A stretch of 64,000 bases of DNA. It comes from an uncultured Nocardioides sp. GTDB lineage: Bacteria > Actinomycetota > Actinomycetes > Propionibacteriales > Nocardioidaceae. A program made the position numbers and the translations under genes. Positions 53,146 through 62,455 of the stretch are shown here, piece by piece (position 1 is the first letter of the stretch; each line of letters starts with the position of its first letter). The DNA lies in assembly GCF_947489365.1 (NCBI RefSeq), contig NZ_CANLDB010000003.1, positions 496,001 to 560,000 on the forward strand. Direction: 5' to 3'. The notes beneath the pieces are model-generated. The model did no database searches, was not told the origin of the DNA, and saw only the letters and a list, made by a program, of their open reading frames with translations.

Positions 53146-54480
53146 ATGACGGGAGCGATCAGCACCGACCGGATCGAGCAGCTGGCGAAGGCCTTCGAGG
53201 CCGACCCGCACGCGCGGGTGATGCAGAACGCGGTCACGAGGACCGCGATCGACGCCGTCGCCCTCGACCACCGCGCGGCCGTCGCCGCCGAGCGGTCGAT
53301 GTCGCACCAGCTCGACGACTGGTCGGCCACGAACCAGAAGATGTCCGGCCGCTGCTGGATGTTCGCCGGCCTCAACCTGCTGCGCGTCGGCGCGGCGGAG
53401 GAGCTGGGTCTGAAGGAGTTCGAGTTCTCGCAGTCCTACCTGCAGTTCTGGGACAAGCTCGAGAAGGCCAACTTCTGGCTCGAGTCGGTCATCGAGACGT
53501 CCGACCGCGACGTCGACGACCGCACCGTCGCCCACCTGCTCGGCTCCCCGACCGAGGACGGCGGGCAGTGGACGATGTTCGTCGCGCTGGTCGCCAAGCA
53601 CGGGCTCGTGCCCAAGTCGGTCATGCCGGAGACGCAGTCGTCGTCCGAGACGCGTCAGCTGAACCGCAACCTCGGCGACGTCCTGCGCCAGGCGGCCCGC
53701 GACCTGCGCGCCGCCGCGGCGTCCGGTGAGTCCGTCGACGCGCTCCGGGAGCGCAAGGAGGGCGTCCTCGAGACCGTCCACCGGGTCCTCGCGATCCACC
53801 TCGGCACCCCGCCCACGAGCTTCGACTGGCAGTGGCGCGACAAGGACAAGGGCTTCCACCGCGACGGCGTGCTCACCCCGCAGGAGTTCGCGGAGCGCTA
53901 CGCCTCGCTCCCGCTGGACGACTACGTGTGCCTCGTCCACGACCCCCGGCCCACCAGCCCGGTCGGCCGCACCTTCACCGTCGAGCACCTGGGCAACGTC
54001 GTCGGTGGCCCGCCGGTCGTCTACCTCAACGTCGACGTCGCCACGATGAAGAGGATCGCCGTGGACTCCATCGTCGGTGGCGAGCCGGTCTGGTTCGGCT
54101 GCGACGCCGGCAAGATGCACGACCGCGACGGCGGCACCTGGGACGCGCAGCTCTTCGACTACGACGCGGTGTACGGCACCACGTCGGACATGACGAAGTC
54201 CGAGCGCCTGCTGCACGGCGCGACGGCGATGAACCACGCGATGCTGTTCAGCGGTGTGGACGTCGTCGACGGTGCGCCCCGGCGCTGGCGGGTCGAGAAC
54301 TCGTGGGGCACCGACAAGGCCGACAAGGGCTTCTGGACGATGACCGACGGCTGGTTCGACGAGCACGTCTTCGAGACCGCCTGCCGCGTGGACGCGCTGC
54401 CCGTCGAGCTCCGGGACGCCATCGCCACCCCGCCGATCGTGCTCCCCGCCTGGGACCCGATGGGGGCGTTGGCGCAGTAG
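53146..54480 (+). CDS. pepC: Aminopeptidase C (bleomycin hydrolase, peptidase C1B)
   Basis: 444 residues. Papain-fold triad in family context: Cys in KMSGRCWMFAGLNLLR, His in MNHAMLFSGVDV and Asn in RWRVENSWGTDKADKGFWTM. The enzyme usually forms a hexameric barrel and removes N-terminal residues from peptides in the cytoplasm. GGAG precedes the ATG; there is no signal peptide. A homologue beside wall-active proteins could assist peptide recycling (inference). Confidence 0.95.
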   Translation: MTGAISTDRIEQLAKAFEADPHARVMQNAVTRTAIDAVALDHRAAVAAERSMSHQLDDWSATNQKMSGRCWMFAGLNLLRVGAAEELGLKEFEFSQSYLQFWDKLEKANFWLESVIETSDRDVDDRTVAHLLGSPTEDGGQWTMFVALVAKHGLVPKSVMPETQSSSETRQLNRNLGDVLRQAARDLRAAAASGESVDALRERKEGVLETVHRVLAIHLGTPPTSFDWQWRDKDKGFHRDGVLTPQEFAERYASLPLDDYVCLVHDPRPTSPVGRTFTVEHLGNVVGGPPVVYLNVDVATMKRIAVDSIVGGEPVWFGCDAGKMHDRDGGTWDAQLFDYDAVYGTTSDMTKSERLLHGATAMNHAMLFSGVDVVDGAPRRWRVENSWGTDKADKGFWTMTDGWFDEHVFETACRVDALPVELRDAIATPPIVLPAWDPMGALAQ

Positions 54481-54533
54481 GGCGTGAGGAACGAGCGCCC
54501 TGCGTCGCGCCAACGGGTCGAGCAGCCGCACGA

Positions 54534-54600
54534 CGGCCCTTCGACAGGCTCAGGAACCGCGAGGTCGTGACCGGTGTGTCGAGACACCGGTGAGGCGAGA
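54534..54600. repeat. Dispersed repeat with hairpin (CCTTCGACAGGCTCAGG element)
   Basis: CCTTCGACAGGCTCAGG (54539-54555) is followed by the hairpin CCGGTGT-GTCGAG-ACACCGG (54571-54590). Sequences of this kind are common intergenic repeats in several high-GC genomes; here it follows the aminopeptidase stop. Confidence 0.5.
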
Positions 54601-54702
54601 GATGACCGCTGGTGCACGCCGCTCTCTCGTTCACCTCCCCGCCGCGCGGCTGTGGTAGCAACGACCCCGACCAGCCCGCCACCCGTCCTGCTCGGAGGAC
54701 CC

Positions 54703-56034
54703 GTGACCCTGTCCCGCCCTGCCCGTCTGCTCGCCGTCGGCACGCTCGCCGCCGCCCTCGCCCTCCCGACCCTCGCGGGCACCGCCGTCGCGGGTCCCGG
54801 TGGTCCGCAGGGTCCTGGTGGCCCGAAGGGCACGCAGAAGACCGACACGGTGCGCTTCGCGACCTTCAACGTCTCGATGTTCCGCACGACCGAGGGCGAG
54901 CTCGCCGCCGACCTCGCCGACGCGGACGACGAGGCGCAGGACGTCGAGGTCCGCAACGTCGCGGAGATCATCCAGCGGCAGCGGCCCGACGTCCTGCTCC
55001 TCAACGAGTTCGACGTCGACCGGTCCGGGGAGTCGCTGCGGGACTTCCAGGACAACTTCCTCGGCGTCGGTCAGGGCGGCGCGGAGCCCATCCGCTACCG
55101 CCACTCGATCGTCCTGGACTCCAACACCGGCGTCGCCAGCGGCTACGACCTCAACAACGACGGCCAGGTCGGCACCTCGGGCCGGGCGTACGGCGACGAC
55201 GCGTTCGGGTTCGGCGAGTTCGAGGGCCAGTACGGCTTCGCGGTGCTCTCGCGCTACCCGATCGACGAGCGGGCGGTGCGGACCTTCCAGGACTTCCGCT
55301 GGGCCGACATGCCCGGCGCGCGGCTGCCCGACGACCCGTCCACCCCGGAGCCCGCAGACTGGTTCACCCCCGAGGAGCTCGAGGTGGTCCGGCTGTCCAG
55401 CAAGAACCACGCCGACGTGCCGATCCGGATCGGCCGGAAGACGGTCCACGTGCTCGCCAGCCACCCGACCCCGCCGAGCTTCGACGGCCCCGAGGACCGC
55501 AACGGCAAGCGCAACGTCGACGAGATCCGGCTCTGGGCCGACTACGTCTCGCCCGGGCGCCGCTCCGCCTACCTCGTCGACGACGACGGCCGCCGGGGTG
55601 GGCTGAAGCCCGGGTCGCCCTTCGTGGTGATGGGCGACCTCAACGCCGACGCGTCGAACGACGGCAGTGGCCTGCCCGGCGCCGCCGGCCAGATCGTCGA
55701 GCACCCGCTCGTCCGGGACGCGCGGCCCCGCAGCCGCGGCGCGGCGGAGGCCTCGCGCCTGCAGGGCGGCGTCAACACCAGCCACCGCGGCGACCCCGCG
55801 CTCGACACCGCCGACTTCAGCGACGGCCCAGGCTCCGGCGGCAACCTCCGCGTCGACTACGTGCTGCCGTCGCGGCCGCTGCAGGCGCGTGCCGCCGGGG
55901 TGTTCTGGCCCGAGCTGGCCGACCCGCTGTCGCGGCTCACCGGCGTCTACGACCCGGCGTACACGAACGGGTTCCCGAGCTCGGACCACCGCATGGTCTG
56001 GGTGGACGCGAAGGTGCCCGGCGCGGGCCGATAG
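54703..56034 (+). CDS. Secreted endonuclease/exonuclease/phosphatase family protein
   Basis: 443 residues from GTG 54703, with GGAGG five bases upstream. Signal peptide (LLAVGTLAAALALPTLAGTAVA). EEP motifs: RFATFNVSMFRTTEG, LLLNEFDVD (Glu), VHVLASHPTPPSF (His), VVMGDLNADASND (Asp/Asn) and SSDHRMVWVD. An Asp-rich insertion (YDLNNDGQVG) may bind calcium. Substrate unknown; several homologues are annotated as secreted nucleases or phytase-like phosphatases. Its TAG stop forms part of the purL -10. Confidence 0.88.
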   Translation: MTLSRPARLLAVGTLAAALALPTLAGTAVAGPGGPQGPGGPKGTQKTDTVRFATFNVSMFRTTEGELAADLADADDEAQDVEVRNVAEIIQRQRPDVLLLNEFDVDRSGESLRDFQDNFLGVGQGGAEPIRYRHSIVLDSNTGVASGYDLNNDGQVGTSGRAYGDDAFGFGEFEGQYGFAVLSRYPIDERAVRTFQDFRWADMPGARLPDDPSTPEPADWFTPEELEVVRLSSKNHADVPIRIGRKTVHVLASHPTPPSFDGPEDRNGKRNVDEIRLWADYVSPGRRSAYLVDDDGRRGGLKPGSPFVVMGDLNADASNDGSGLPGAAGQIVEHPLVRDARPRSRGAAEASRLQGGVNTSHRGDPALDTADFSDGPGSGGNLRVDYVLPSRPLQARAAGVFWPELADPLSRLTGVYDPAYTNGFPSSDHRMVWVDAKVPGAGR

Positions 56035-56037
56035 ATT
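56032..56037 (+). promoter_or_regulatory. Leaderless-type -10 (TAGATT) for purL overlapping a stop codon
   Basis: TAGATT begins with the stop codon of the upstream gene and ends 6 nt before GTG 56044. Confidence 0.55.
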
Positions 56038-56043
56038 GCCGCC

Positions 56044-58335
56044 GTGGCCGACACGACCGCTGGTGCAGAGCTGGACACCGTCGCGAGGGCCGCGGAGGAC
56101 CCCGGGCGCGCGCAGCCCTGGGCCGACCTGGGTCTGAAGTCGGACGAGTACGACCGGATCCGGGAGATCCTCGGTCGTCGCCCGACCAGTGCGGAGCTGG
56201 CGATGTACTCGGTGATGTGGAGCGAGCACTGCTCCTACAAGTCCTCCAAGGTCCACCTCAAGCAGTTCAGCGAGGTCCCGCAGGAGACCCCGGTCGGCAA
56301 GATGCTCGCCGGCATCGGCGAGAACGCCGGCGTCCTCGACATCGGCCAGGGGTGGGCGGTGACCTTCAAGGTCGAGTCCCACAACCACCCGTCGTACGTC
56401 GAGCCCTACCAGGGCGCCGCGACCGGCGTCGGCGGCATCGTCCGCGACATCCTCGCCATGGGGGCCCGGCCGGTGGCCGTGATGGACCAGCTCCGCTTCG
56501 GCCCGATCGACGCCCCCGACACCCGCCGCGTGCTGCCCGGCGTCGTCGCCGGCGTCGGCGGCTACGGCAACTGCCTGGGCCTGCCGAACATCGGCGGCGA
56601 GGTCGTCTTCGACGCGACGTACGCCGGCAACCCGCTGGTCAACGCGCTCTCCATCGGCGTGATGCGCCACGAGGACCTGCACCTCGCCAACGCGTCCGGG
56701 CTCGGCAACAAGGTGATCCTGTACGGCGCCCGCACCGGCGGCGACGGCATCGGCGGGGTCTCCGTGCTGGCCTCGGAGACCTTCGACGCTGACGGGCCCG
56801 CCAAGCGCCCGTCGGTCCAGGTCGGCGACCCGTTCATGGAGAAGCTGCTCATCGAGTGCACCCTCGAGGTGTTCGCGGCCGGGCTGGTCGCGGGCATCCA
56901 GGACCTCGGGGGCGCCGGGCTGTCGTGCGCGACCTCCGAGCTCGCGTCCGCGGGCGACGGCGGCATGCACGTCGACCTCGACCTGGTGCCGCTGCGCGAC
57001 TCCACGCTCTCGCCCGAGGAGATCCTCATGAGCGAGAGCCAGGAGCGGATGATGGCCGTCGTCGAGCCCGTGCACGTCGACGCGTTCCTCGCCGTCTGCG
57101 CCAAGTGGGACGTCGACGCCGTCGTCCTCGGCGAGGTCACCGACACCGGCCGGCTGCACGTCGACTGGCACGGCGAGCGGGTCGTCGACGTCCCGCCGCG
57201 CTCGGTGGCGCACGACGGGCCGACGTACGAGCGCCCCTTCGCCCGGCCCGCCTCCCAGGACTCGCTGGTCGCCGACACGGCCGAGGCGCTGCCGCGGCCC
57301 TCGACCGGCGACGAGCTCCGCGAGACCGTGCTCCGCATGGCGGGCTCGCCCGGCCTGTGCGACCGGTCGTTCGTCACCGACCAGTACGACCGCTACGTGC
57401 GCGGCAACACGGTGATGTCGCAGCCCGAGGACTCCGGGATGCTCCGCGTCGACGACGCCACCGGCCTCGGCGTCTCGCTCGCCACCGACGGCAACGGCCG
57501 CTACACCCGCCTCGACCCGTACGCCGGCGCGCAGCTCGCGCTCGCCGAGGCCCACCGCAACGTGTCGGTCGGCGGGGCACGGCCGCTCGCGGTCTCGGAC
57601 TGCCTCAACTTCGGCTCGCCCGAGGACCCGGCGGTCATGTGGCAGTTCGCCGAGGCCTGTCGCGGGCTGAAGGACGCCTGCCTCGCGCTCGGCGTCCCCG
57701 TCACCGGCGGCAACGTCAGCCTCTACAACTCCACCGGCGAGACCGCGATCCTCCCCACCCCCGTCGTCGCCGTGCTCGGCGTGATCGACGACGTCGCCAC
57801 CCGCGTCCGCTCCGGGCTGCCCGCCGACGGGCTGCACCTGCTCGTCGTGGGGGAGACCCGCGAGGAGCTGTCCGGCTCGGAGTGGGCCCACGTCGTCCAC
57901 GGCCACCTCGGCGGCGTCCCGCCGCGCGTCGACCTCGACGCCGAGAAGGCCCTGACGGCCCTGATGGTCGAGGCCGCCGCGGCCAGGACCGTCGCCGCAG
58001 CGCACGACCTCTCCGACGGCGGCCTCGCCCAGGCGCTGGTCGAGGCCTGCATCGCCGGTGGGCGCGGCGCGACCGTGCGCCCCGAGGCGCTCGGGGTGGA
58101 CCCGTTCGTCGCGCTGTTCTCGGAGTCCTCGGCCCGCGCGCTCCTGGCGGTCACCGCCGAGCACCTGGACGCCGTCCGCGCCCGCGCGACCGAGCTGGGC
58201 CTCGCGGTCGCCGAGGTCGGGACGACGGGTGGCGACACCCTGGTCGTGGACGCCGGCGACGCGTCGTTCGAGATCGCCGTGGCCGAGGTCGAGACGGTGT
58301 GGCGCGCGACGCTACCGGCGGTCTTCGACAACTAG
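56044..58335 (+). CDS. purL: FGAM synthase large subunit PurL
   Basis: 763 residues, the small PurL type that needs PurS and PurQ, matching the two genes at 50.0-51.0 kb. [59 protein letters not shown] and [17 protein letters not shown] are catalytic and ATP-site motifs. It converts FGAR to FGAM with ATP. It converges on disA through a repeat-rich 158-bp gap. Confidence 0.97.
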   Translation: MADTTAGAELDTVARAAEDPGRAQPWADLGLKSDEYDRIREILGRRPTSAELAMYSVMWSEHCSYKSSKVHLKQFSEVPQETPVGKMLAGIGENAGVLDIGQGWAVTFKVESHNHPSYVEPYQGAATGVGGIVRDILAMGARPVAVMDQLRFGPIDAPDTRRVLPGVVAGVGGYGNCLGLPNIGGEVVFDATYAGNPLVNALSIGVMRHEDLHLANASGLGNKVILYGARTGGDGIGGVSVLASETFDADGPAKRPSVQVGDPFMEKLLIECTLEVFAAGLVAGIQDLGGAGLSCATSELASAGDGGMHVDLDLVPLRDSTLSPEEILMSESQERMMAVVEPVHVDAFLAVCAKWDVDAVVLGEVTDTGRLHVDWHGERVVDVPPRSVAHDGPTYERPFARPASQDSLVADTAEALPRPSTGDELRETVLRMAGSPGLCDRSFVTDQYDRYVRGNTVMSQPEDSGMLRVDDATGLGVSLATDGNGRYTRLDPYAGAQLALAEAHRNVSVGGARPLAVSDCLNFGSPEDPAVMWQFAEACRGLKDACLALGVPVTGGNVSLYNSTGETAILPTPVVAVLGVIDDVATRVRSGLPADGLHLLVVGETREELSGSEWAHVVHGHLGGVPPRVDLDAEKALTALMVEAAAARTVAAAHDLSDGGLAQALVEACIAGGRGATVRPEALGVDPFVALFSESSARALLAVTAEHLDAVRARATELGLAVAEVGTTGGDTLVVDAGDASFEIAVAEVETVWRATLPAVFDN

Positions 58336-58353
58336 CCGCACGTCAGCCGCGAG

Positions 58354-58395
58354 GTCTCGACAAGCTCGACCACCGGTGGTCGAGCTCGTCGAGAC
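58354..58395. repeat. 42-bp near-perfect palindrome between purL and disA
   Basis: GTCTCGACAAGCTCGACCAC begins the left arm and its complement (one mismatch) forms the right arm, giving a 21-bp stem without loop. It belongs to the GGTCTCGAC/GCTCGACCA family seen at 18226 and 49391. It may end transcription for both convergent genes. Confidence 0.8.
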
Positions 58396-58493
58396 TGTCA
58401 CCAAGATCTCGACCCGCCGATCGCGACCTCGTCCCCCGGTCGCGTCGCTCGCTCGATCTCTTCGCCTCACGACCTCGCAAGTTCGGTCGTGGC

Positions 58494-59576
58494 TCAGACA
58501 TATCTGTCGAGGATGCTCGACTCCGCGAGGCGCGAGAGACCCTCGCGGACCGAGCGGGCGCGCAGCTCGCCGACGCCGTCGACGGCCTGGAGGTCGTCGA
58601 GGCCGGCGGCGAGGAGCTTCTGGAGCGTGCCGAAGTGCTCGACCAGGCGGTCGACCACGATCGGGGGGAGGCGCGGCACCTTCGCGAGCAGCCGGTAGCC
58701 GCGGGGCGCGACCGCGCCGTCCAGGTGCTCGCCGCCGGACAGCCCGAGGGCGCGGGCGACCGAGGCGATGTCGACGAGGTCGGTGGGGGTGAGCTGCTCG
58801 AGGCGGATGCGGACGTCGTCCGCGCTCGGCGTACGACGCTCGGGCAGGTAGTCGCGGATCACCAGCTCGAGCTCGGGGTCGACGCCGGTGATCAGCTCCT
58901 CGAGCTGCAGCGACAGGAGGCGGCCATCGGTGCCGAGCTCGAGGACGTAGTCCTCGATCTCCCGGGCGATGCGGGTGACCATCTCGAGGCGCTGGGCGAC
59001 GACGACGACGTCGCGGACCGTGACGAGGTCCTCGACCTCGAGCGCGGAGAGGCTGCTGGTGACCTCGTCGAGGCGCAGCTTGTAGCGCTCGAGGGTGGCC
59101 AGCGCCTGGTTCGCCCGGGACAGGATCTGCCCGGAGTCCTCGAGCACGTAGCGGGTCTCGCCCACGTACGCGGCGATGATCTGCATCGACTGCGACACCG
59201 AGATGACGGGGAAGCCGGTCTGCCGGGCGACCCGGTCGGCGGTGCGGTGGCGGGTGCCGGTCTCGACCGACGGGATCGACTGGTCGGGCATCAGGTGGGC
59301 GGCCGCGCGGTGGATGGTCGTCGCCTCGGCGTCGAGCACGATCGCGCCGTCCATCTTGGCCAGCTCGCGCAGGCCCGTGGCGGTGAAGGGCACGTCGATG
59401 ACGAAGCCCCCCGAGGCGAGCGAGTCGACCAGCTCGTCGCGGCCGAGCACGAGCAGGGCACCGGTGCGTCCGCGCAGGATGCGCTCGAGACCGTCACGCA
59501 GCGGGGTGCCCGGCGCGATCGTGGCGAGGGTCGCGCGCAGGCGCAACGACTCCTCGGTGCGCTCGATGCCGACCAC
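58494..59576 (-). CDS. disA: DNA integrity scanning protein DisA (diadenylate cyclase)
   Basis: 360 residues. DAC-domain motifs DGAIVLD (DGA) and SVETGTRHRTADRVA (RHR) for c-di-AMP synthesis from two ATP. A middle helical domain (about 150-280) and a C-terminal helix-hairpin-helix DNA-binding domain (LQAVDGVGELRARSVREG) follow. GGGGAG precedes the GTG start. It follows radA by 100 bp on the same strand; RadA partners with DisA in branched-DNA handling. Confidence 0.97.
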   Translation of the reverse strand: MVGIERTEESLRLRATLATIAPGTPLRDGLERILRGRTGALLVLGRDELVDSLASGGFVIDVPFTATGLRELAKMDGAIVLDAEATTIHRAAAHLMPDQSIPSVETGTRHRTADRVARQTGFPVISVSQSMQIIAAYVGETRYVLEDSGQILSRANQALATLERYKLRLDEVTSSLSALEVEDLVTVRDVVVVAQRLEMVTRIAREIEDYVLELGTDGRLLSLQLEELITGVDPELELVIRDYLPERRTPSADDVRIRLEQLTPTDLVDIASVARALGLSGGEHLDGAVAPRGYRLLAKVPRLPPIVVDRLVEHFGTLQKLLAAGLDDLQAVDGVGELRARSVREGLSRLAESSILDRYV

Positions 59577-59676
59577 TGCTGCTCCCCGTTTCCTGCTTCC
59601 CCACGCCCCGGCGGCGGCGTACGCCGTACGTCTGGGCGGTCAACACCCTAGGGCATCGTCCTGACCGCACCCGTTC

Positions 59677-61092
59677 TCACAGGACGTCCTGCTCACGAGG
59701 GCTCGTGATCCCGAGGAGCTGCAACGCCTCGGCGACGCCGCGCACCTCGATGACGCGCATCCCGTCGACCTCGGCGGGTGCACCGCCCTCGCCGACGCCG
59801 CGGTGCCACGGGACCACCGCCACGGCGAAGCCCTGCCGCGCGGCCTCGCCGAGGCGCAGCCGCAGGTCGCGCACCCGGCGCACCTCGCCGGCCAGCCCGA
59901 TCTCGCCCATCACGACGGTGCCGAGGGGCGGGGCGCTCTCGTGGTGCGCCGAGGCCAGGGCGACCGCCAGGGCGAGGTCGGTGGCGGGCTCGGTGAGCTT
60001 CGCGCCGCCCACGGTGGACGCGAAGACGTCGGCGTGGTGGGTGCGGACGCCGCAGTGCTGCGCGAGCACGGCCAGGATCATCGCGACGCGCGAGGAGTCC
60101 AGGCCGGACGTCGTCCGACGCGGCCGCTCGCCGGGGGAGGCGGTGACCAGCGCCTGGACCTCGGCGAGCAGAGGCCGACGACCCTCCATGGAGACCGCCA
60201 CGCAGGTGCCGGGCACGCGCGCGGCGTGGTGCTCGACGAACAGGCCGGTGGGGTCGGTGACGGCGCTGATGCCGTCGGCGGCGAGGTCGAAGCAGCCGAC
60301 CTCGTCGACGGGCCCGAAACGGTTCTTCATCGCCCGCACCATCCGGAAGCGGGACGACCGGTCGCCCTCGAAGTGCAGGACGACGTCGACGAGGTGCTCG
60401 AGCACGCGGGGACCGGCGATGCCGCCGTCCTTCGTCACGTGGCCCACGAGCACGACCGTGATCCCGCGCGTCTTGGCGACCCGGATGAGCGCGGCCGCCA
60501 CCTCCTTCACCTGGGTGACGCCGCCGGGGACTCCCTCGGTGTCGGGGGCGCCGATGGTCTGCACGGAGTCGACCACGACCAGCGCGGGCCGCACCGCCTC
60601 GATGTGGCCCAGGACCGCGGCCAGGTCGGTCTCCGCGGCGAGGTACAGCTCGTCGTGGATGCCGCCGGTGCGGTCGGCGCGCAGCCGGACCTGCGAGGCG
60701 GACTCCTCGCCCGTCACGTAGAGGGTGCGGAGCTTGCGGCGCGCGGTCTGGGCGGCGACCTCGAGCAGCAGCGTCGACTTGCCGACCCCGGGCTCGCCCG
60801 CCAGCAGGACGGCCGCGCCGGGCACCATCCCGCCGCCGAGCACCCGGTCGAGCTCGGGCACCCCGCTGCTGCGGAAGGCCGCGGCCTCCTGGGGGACCTG
60901 GCCGATCGGGACGGCCGGGCTGCTGACGGGACCGGCCGTCGTCCGCACCCCCGTGCCGGCGGTGGCGGCGGGCGCGGCCTCGGCGACGGAGCCCCACGCC
61001 CGGCACTCCAGGCACCGGCCGACCCAGCGAGGCGTCTCCCACCCGCACTCGGCGCAGCGGAAGGAGGTCCGGGTGCGGGTTGGCTTGCTCAT
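59677..61092 (-). CDS. radA: DNA repair protein RadA
   Basis: 471 residues from ATG 61092. Zinc finger CAECGWETPRWVGRCLEC, Walker A GEPGVGKSTLL, the RadA KNRFG motif (AMKNRFGPVDEVG) and a C-terminal Lon-protease-like domain (MGEIGLAGEVRRV). It drives branch migration in recombination. TAGCGT lies 7 nt upstream on the minus strand (about 61105-61100), a leaderless arrangement. Confidence 0.97.
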   Translation of the reverse strand: MSKPTRTRTSFRCAECGWETPRWVGRCLECRAWGSVAEAAPAATAGTGVRTTAGPVSSPAVPIGQVPQEAAAFRSSGVPELDRVLGGGMVPGAAVLLAGEPGVGKSTLLLEVAAQTARRKLRTLYVTGEESASQVRLRADRTGGIHDELYLAAETDLAAVLGHIEAVRPALVVVDSVQTIGAPDTEGVPGGVTQVKEVAAALIRVAKTRGITVVLVGHVTKDGGIAGPRVLEHLVDVVLHFEGDRSSRFRMVRAMKNRFGPVDEVGCFDLAADGISAVTDPTGLFVEHHAARVPGTCVAVSMEGRRPLLAEVQALVTASPGERPRRTTSGLDSSRVAMILAVLAQHCGVRTHHADVFASTVGGAKLTEPATDLALAVALASAHHESAPPLGTVVMGEIGLAGEVRRVRDLRLRLGEAARQGFAVAVVPWHRGVGEGGAPAEVDGMRVIEVRGVAEALQLLGITSPREQDVL

Positions 61093-61174
61093 GACGACGA
61101 CGCTAGGCCACCCCGCCGACAGTCCCGCGTCGTCGCTCCCCGGAGCGGTCGGGAGCGCGACCGGGGCCCCGGTG

Positions 61175-61219
61175 TTGACCCGGTGGGAGCGTCCCCGGAT
61201 CATGGTTTGGAACGTTCAA
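61175..61219 (+). promoter_or_regulatory. LacI-family gene promoter with overlapping operator
   Basis: -35 TTGACC (61175-61180), 17-bp spacer, -10 GATCAT (61198-61203). TGGAACGTTCAA (61208-61219), a near-palindrome with the central CG typical of LacI-family sites, overlaps the expected start of transcription. A second palindrome ACCGGGGCCCCGGT is at 61160-61173. Confidence 0.65.
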
Positions 61220-61242
61220 GTGACCGACCTGGGGGAGCCGCG

Positions 61243-62283
61243 ATGGTCCGGCCCGAGCCGCGCAGCCCGGCGTACGCCGCGGGCCCGCCGACGCTCGCCG
61301 ACGTCGCCGACCTCGCTCGCGTCTCCCGCCAGACGGTGTCGAACGCGCTGAACAACCCCGACCTGCTGCGGGCCGACACGCTCGAGCGGGTGCAGGCGGC
61401 GGTCGCCGAGCTCGGCTACACGCCCAACCGGGCGGCACGGAACCTGCGCACGCGCTCCTCGCAGCTGATCGGGATGCGGTTCGTGCCCGGCCAGGAGGGC
61501 ACCGCGAACGCCGCGATGGACCGCTTCGTCCACTCGCTGGTGGAGACCAGTCGTGAGGCCGGCTACCACGTGCTGCTCTTCGCGGGCCACGGCACGGACG
61601 CGCTCGCGGGGTACGACGACCTGCTCCGCTCGACCGCCGTCGACGCGTTCGTCGTCACCGACACCTTCCTCGGTAACCCGCAGACCAGGTGGCTGGAGGA
61701 GCGCGGCGCCCCGTTCGTCGCCTTCGGCCGCCCCTGGGACCAGCCCGAGGCCACCCACCCGTGGGTCGACGTCGACGGCGCCGCCGGGGTGGTCGCCGCC
61801 ACCGAGCACCTCCTCGGCCACGGCCACACCCGCGTCGCCTGGATCGGGTGGCGCAAGGACTCCCGCATCGGCGAGGACCGCCGCTCTGGCTGGTCGCGGG
61901 CGATGCACGCCGCGGGCCACCCGACGTCCGGCCTCGCCTCGCGCACCGAGGACACCGTCGCCAGCGGCCGCGAGGCCGCCGCCGTCCTGCTCGACGAGGC
62001 CGGGGCGACCGCCTTCGTGTGCGCCTCCGACACCCTCGCGATGGGCGTCCTCCACACCCTCGACGAGCGGGGTCTCGTCCCCGGCCGGGACGTCGCCGTC
62101 ATCGGCTTCGACGACTCCCAGGTCGCCCAGGTCGTCCCCGGCGGCCTGAGCTCGGTCCGTCAGCCGCTCGAGCAGGTCGCCGTCGAGATCGTCGCCGCCC
62201 TCTCGGGCCTCCTGGCCCACCCGCCGTCCAGCGCCCCCAACGTCCTCCTCGCGCCCTCGCTCGCTGTCCGCGCGTCCGGCTGA
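61243..62283 (+). CDS. LacI-family transcriptional regulator
   Basis: 346 residues from ATG 61243 with GGGGGAG upstream. The HTH is LADVADLARVSRQTVSNALN plus hinge YTPNRAARNLRTRSSQLIG. The periplasmic-binding-protein-like ligand domain includes WVDVDGAAGVVAATEHLL, CASDTLAMGVLHTL and FDDSQVAQVVPGGLSSVRQP. The inducer is probably a sugar, but no transport or catabolic genes are adjacent in the window, so the regulon lies elsewhere or is this gene alone. Confidence 0.93.
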   Translation: MVRPEPRSPAYAAGPPTLADVADLARVSRQTVSNALNNPDLLRADTLERVQAAVAELGYTPNRAARNLRTRSSQLIGMRFVPGQEGTANAAMDRFVHSLVETSREAGYHVLLFAGHGTDALAGYDDLLRSTAVDAFVVTDTFLGNPQTRWLEERGAPFVAFGRPWDQPEATHPWVDVDGAAGVVAATEHLLGHGHTRVAWIGWRKDSRIGEDRRSGWSRAMHAAGHPTSGLASRTEDTVASGREAAAVLLDEAGATAFVCASDTLAMGVLHTLDERGLVPGRDVAVIGFDDSQVAQVVPGGLSSVRQPLEQVAVEIVAALSGLLAHPPSSAPNVLLAPSLAVRASG

Positions 62284-62329
62284 CCGCCCCGCGCCCGCCT
62301 CCGCGTGGTCACAGGGGCCTCACCTGTCT

Positions 62330-62411
62330 CTGGTTTCGCCGGCTGGCTGGTGAAACCCCGACCGGGCGGACGAAGCTTCGTCAGCCAGGTCGGAACGTCG
62401 CGGGTCGGCTG
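62330..62411. repeat. Diverged GAAACCCC palindrome element
   Basis: TGGTTTCGCC, GGTGAAACCCCGACC, the perfect 14-bp core GACGAAGCTTCGTC (62369-62382), AGGTCGGAACG and GGCGAAACCC follow the layout of the element at 49271 but with imperfect arms. It lies between the LacI stop and the methyltransferase stop (convergent). Confidence 0.65.
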
Positions 62412-62455
62412 GCGAAACCCGGCCACGCCCGCCCGACCGAGAACGAGAGCCCTTC

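Noticed and set aside
54631..58164. A 1177-codon minus-strand open frame opposite the secreted EEP gene and purL
   Set aside because: Shadow of two well-identified genes; no start signal and no domain.
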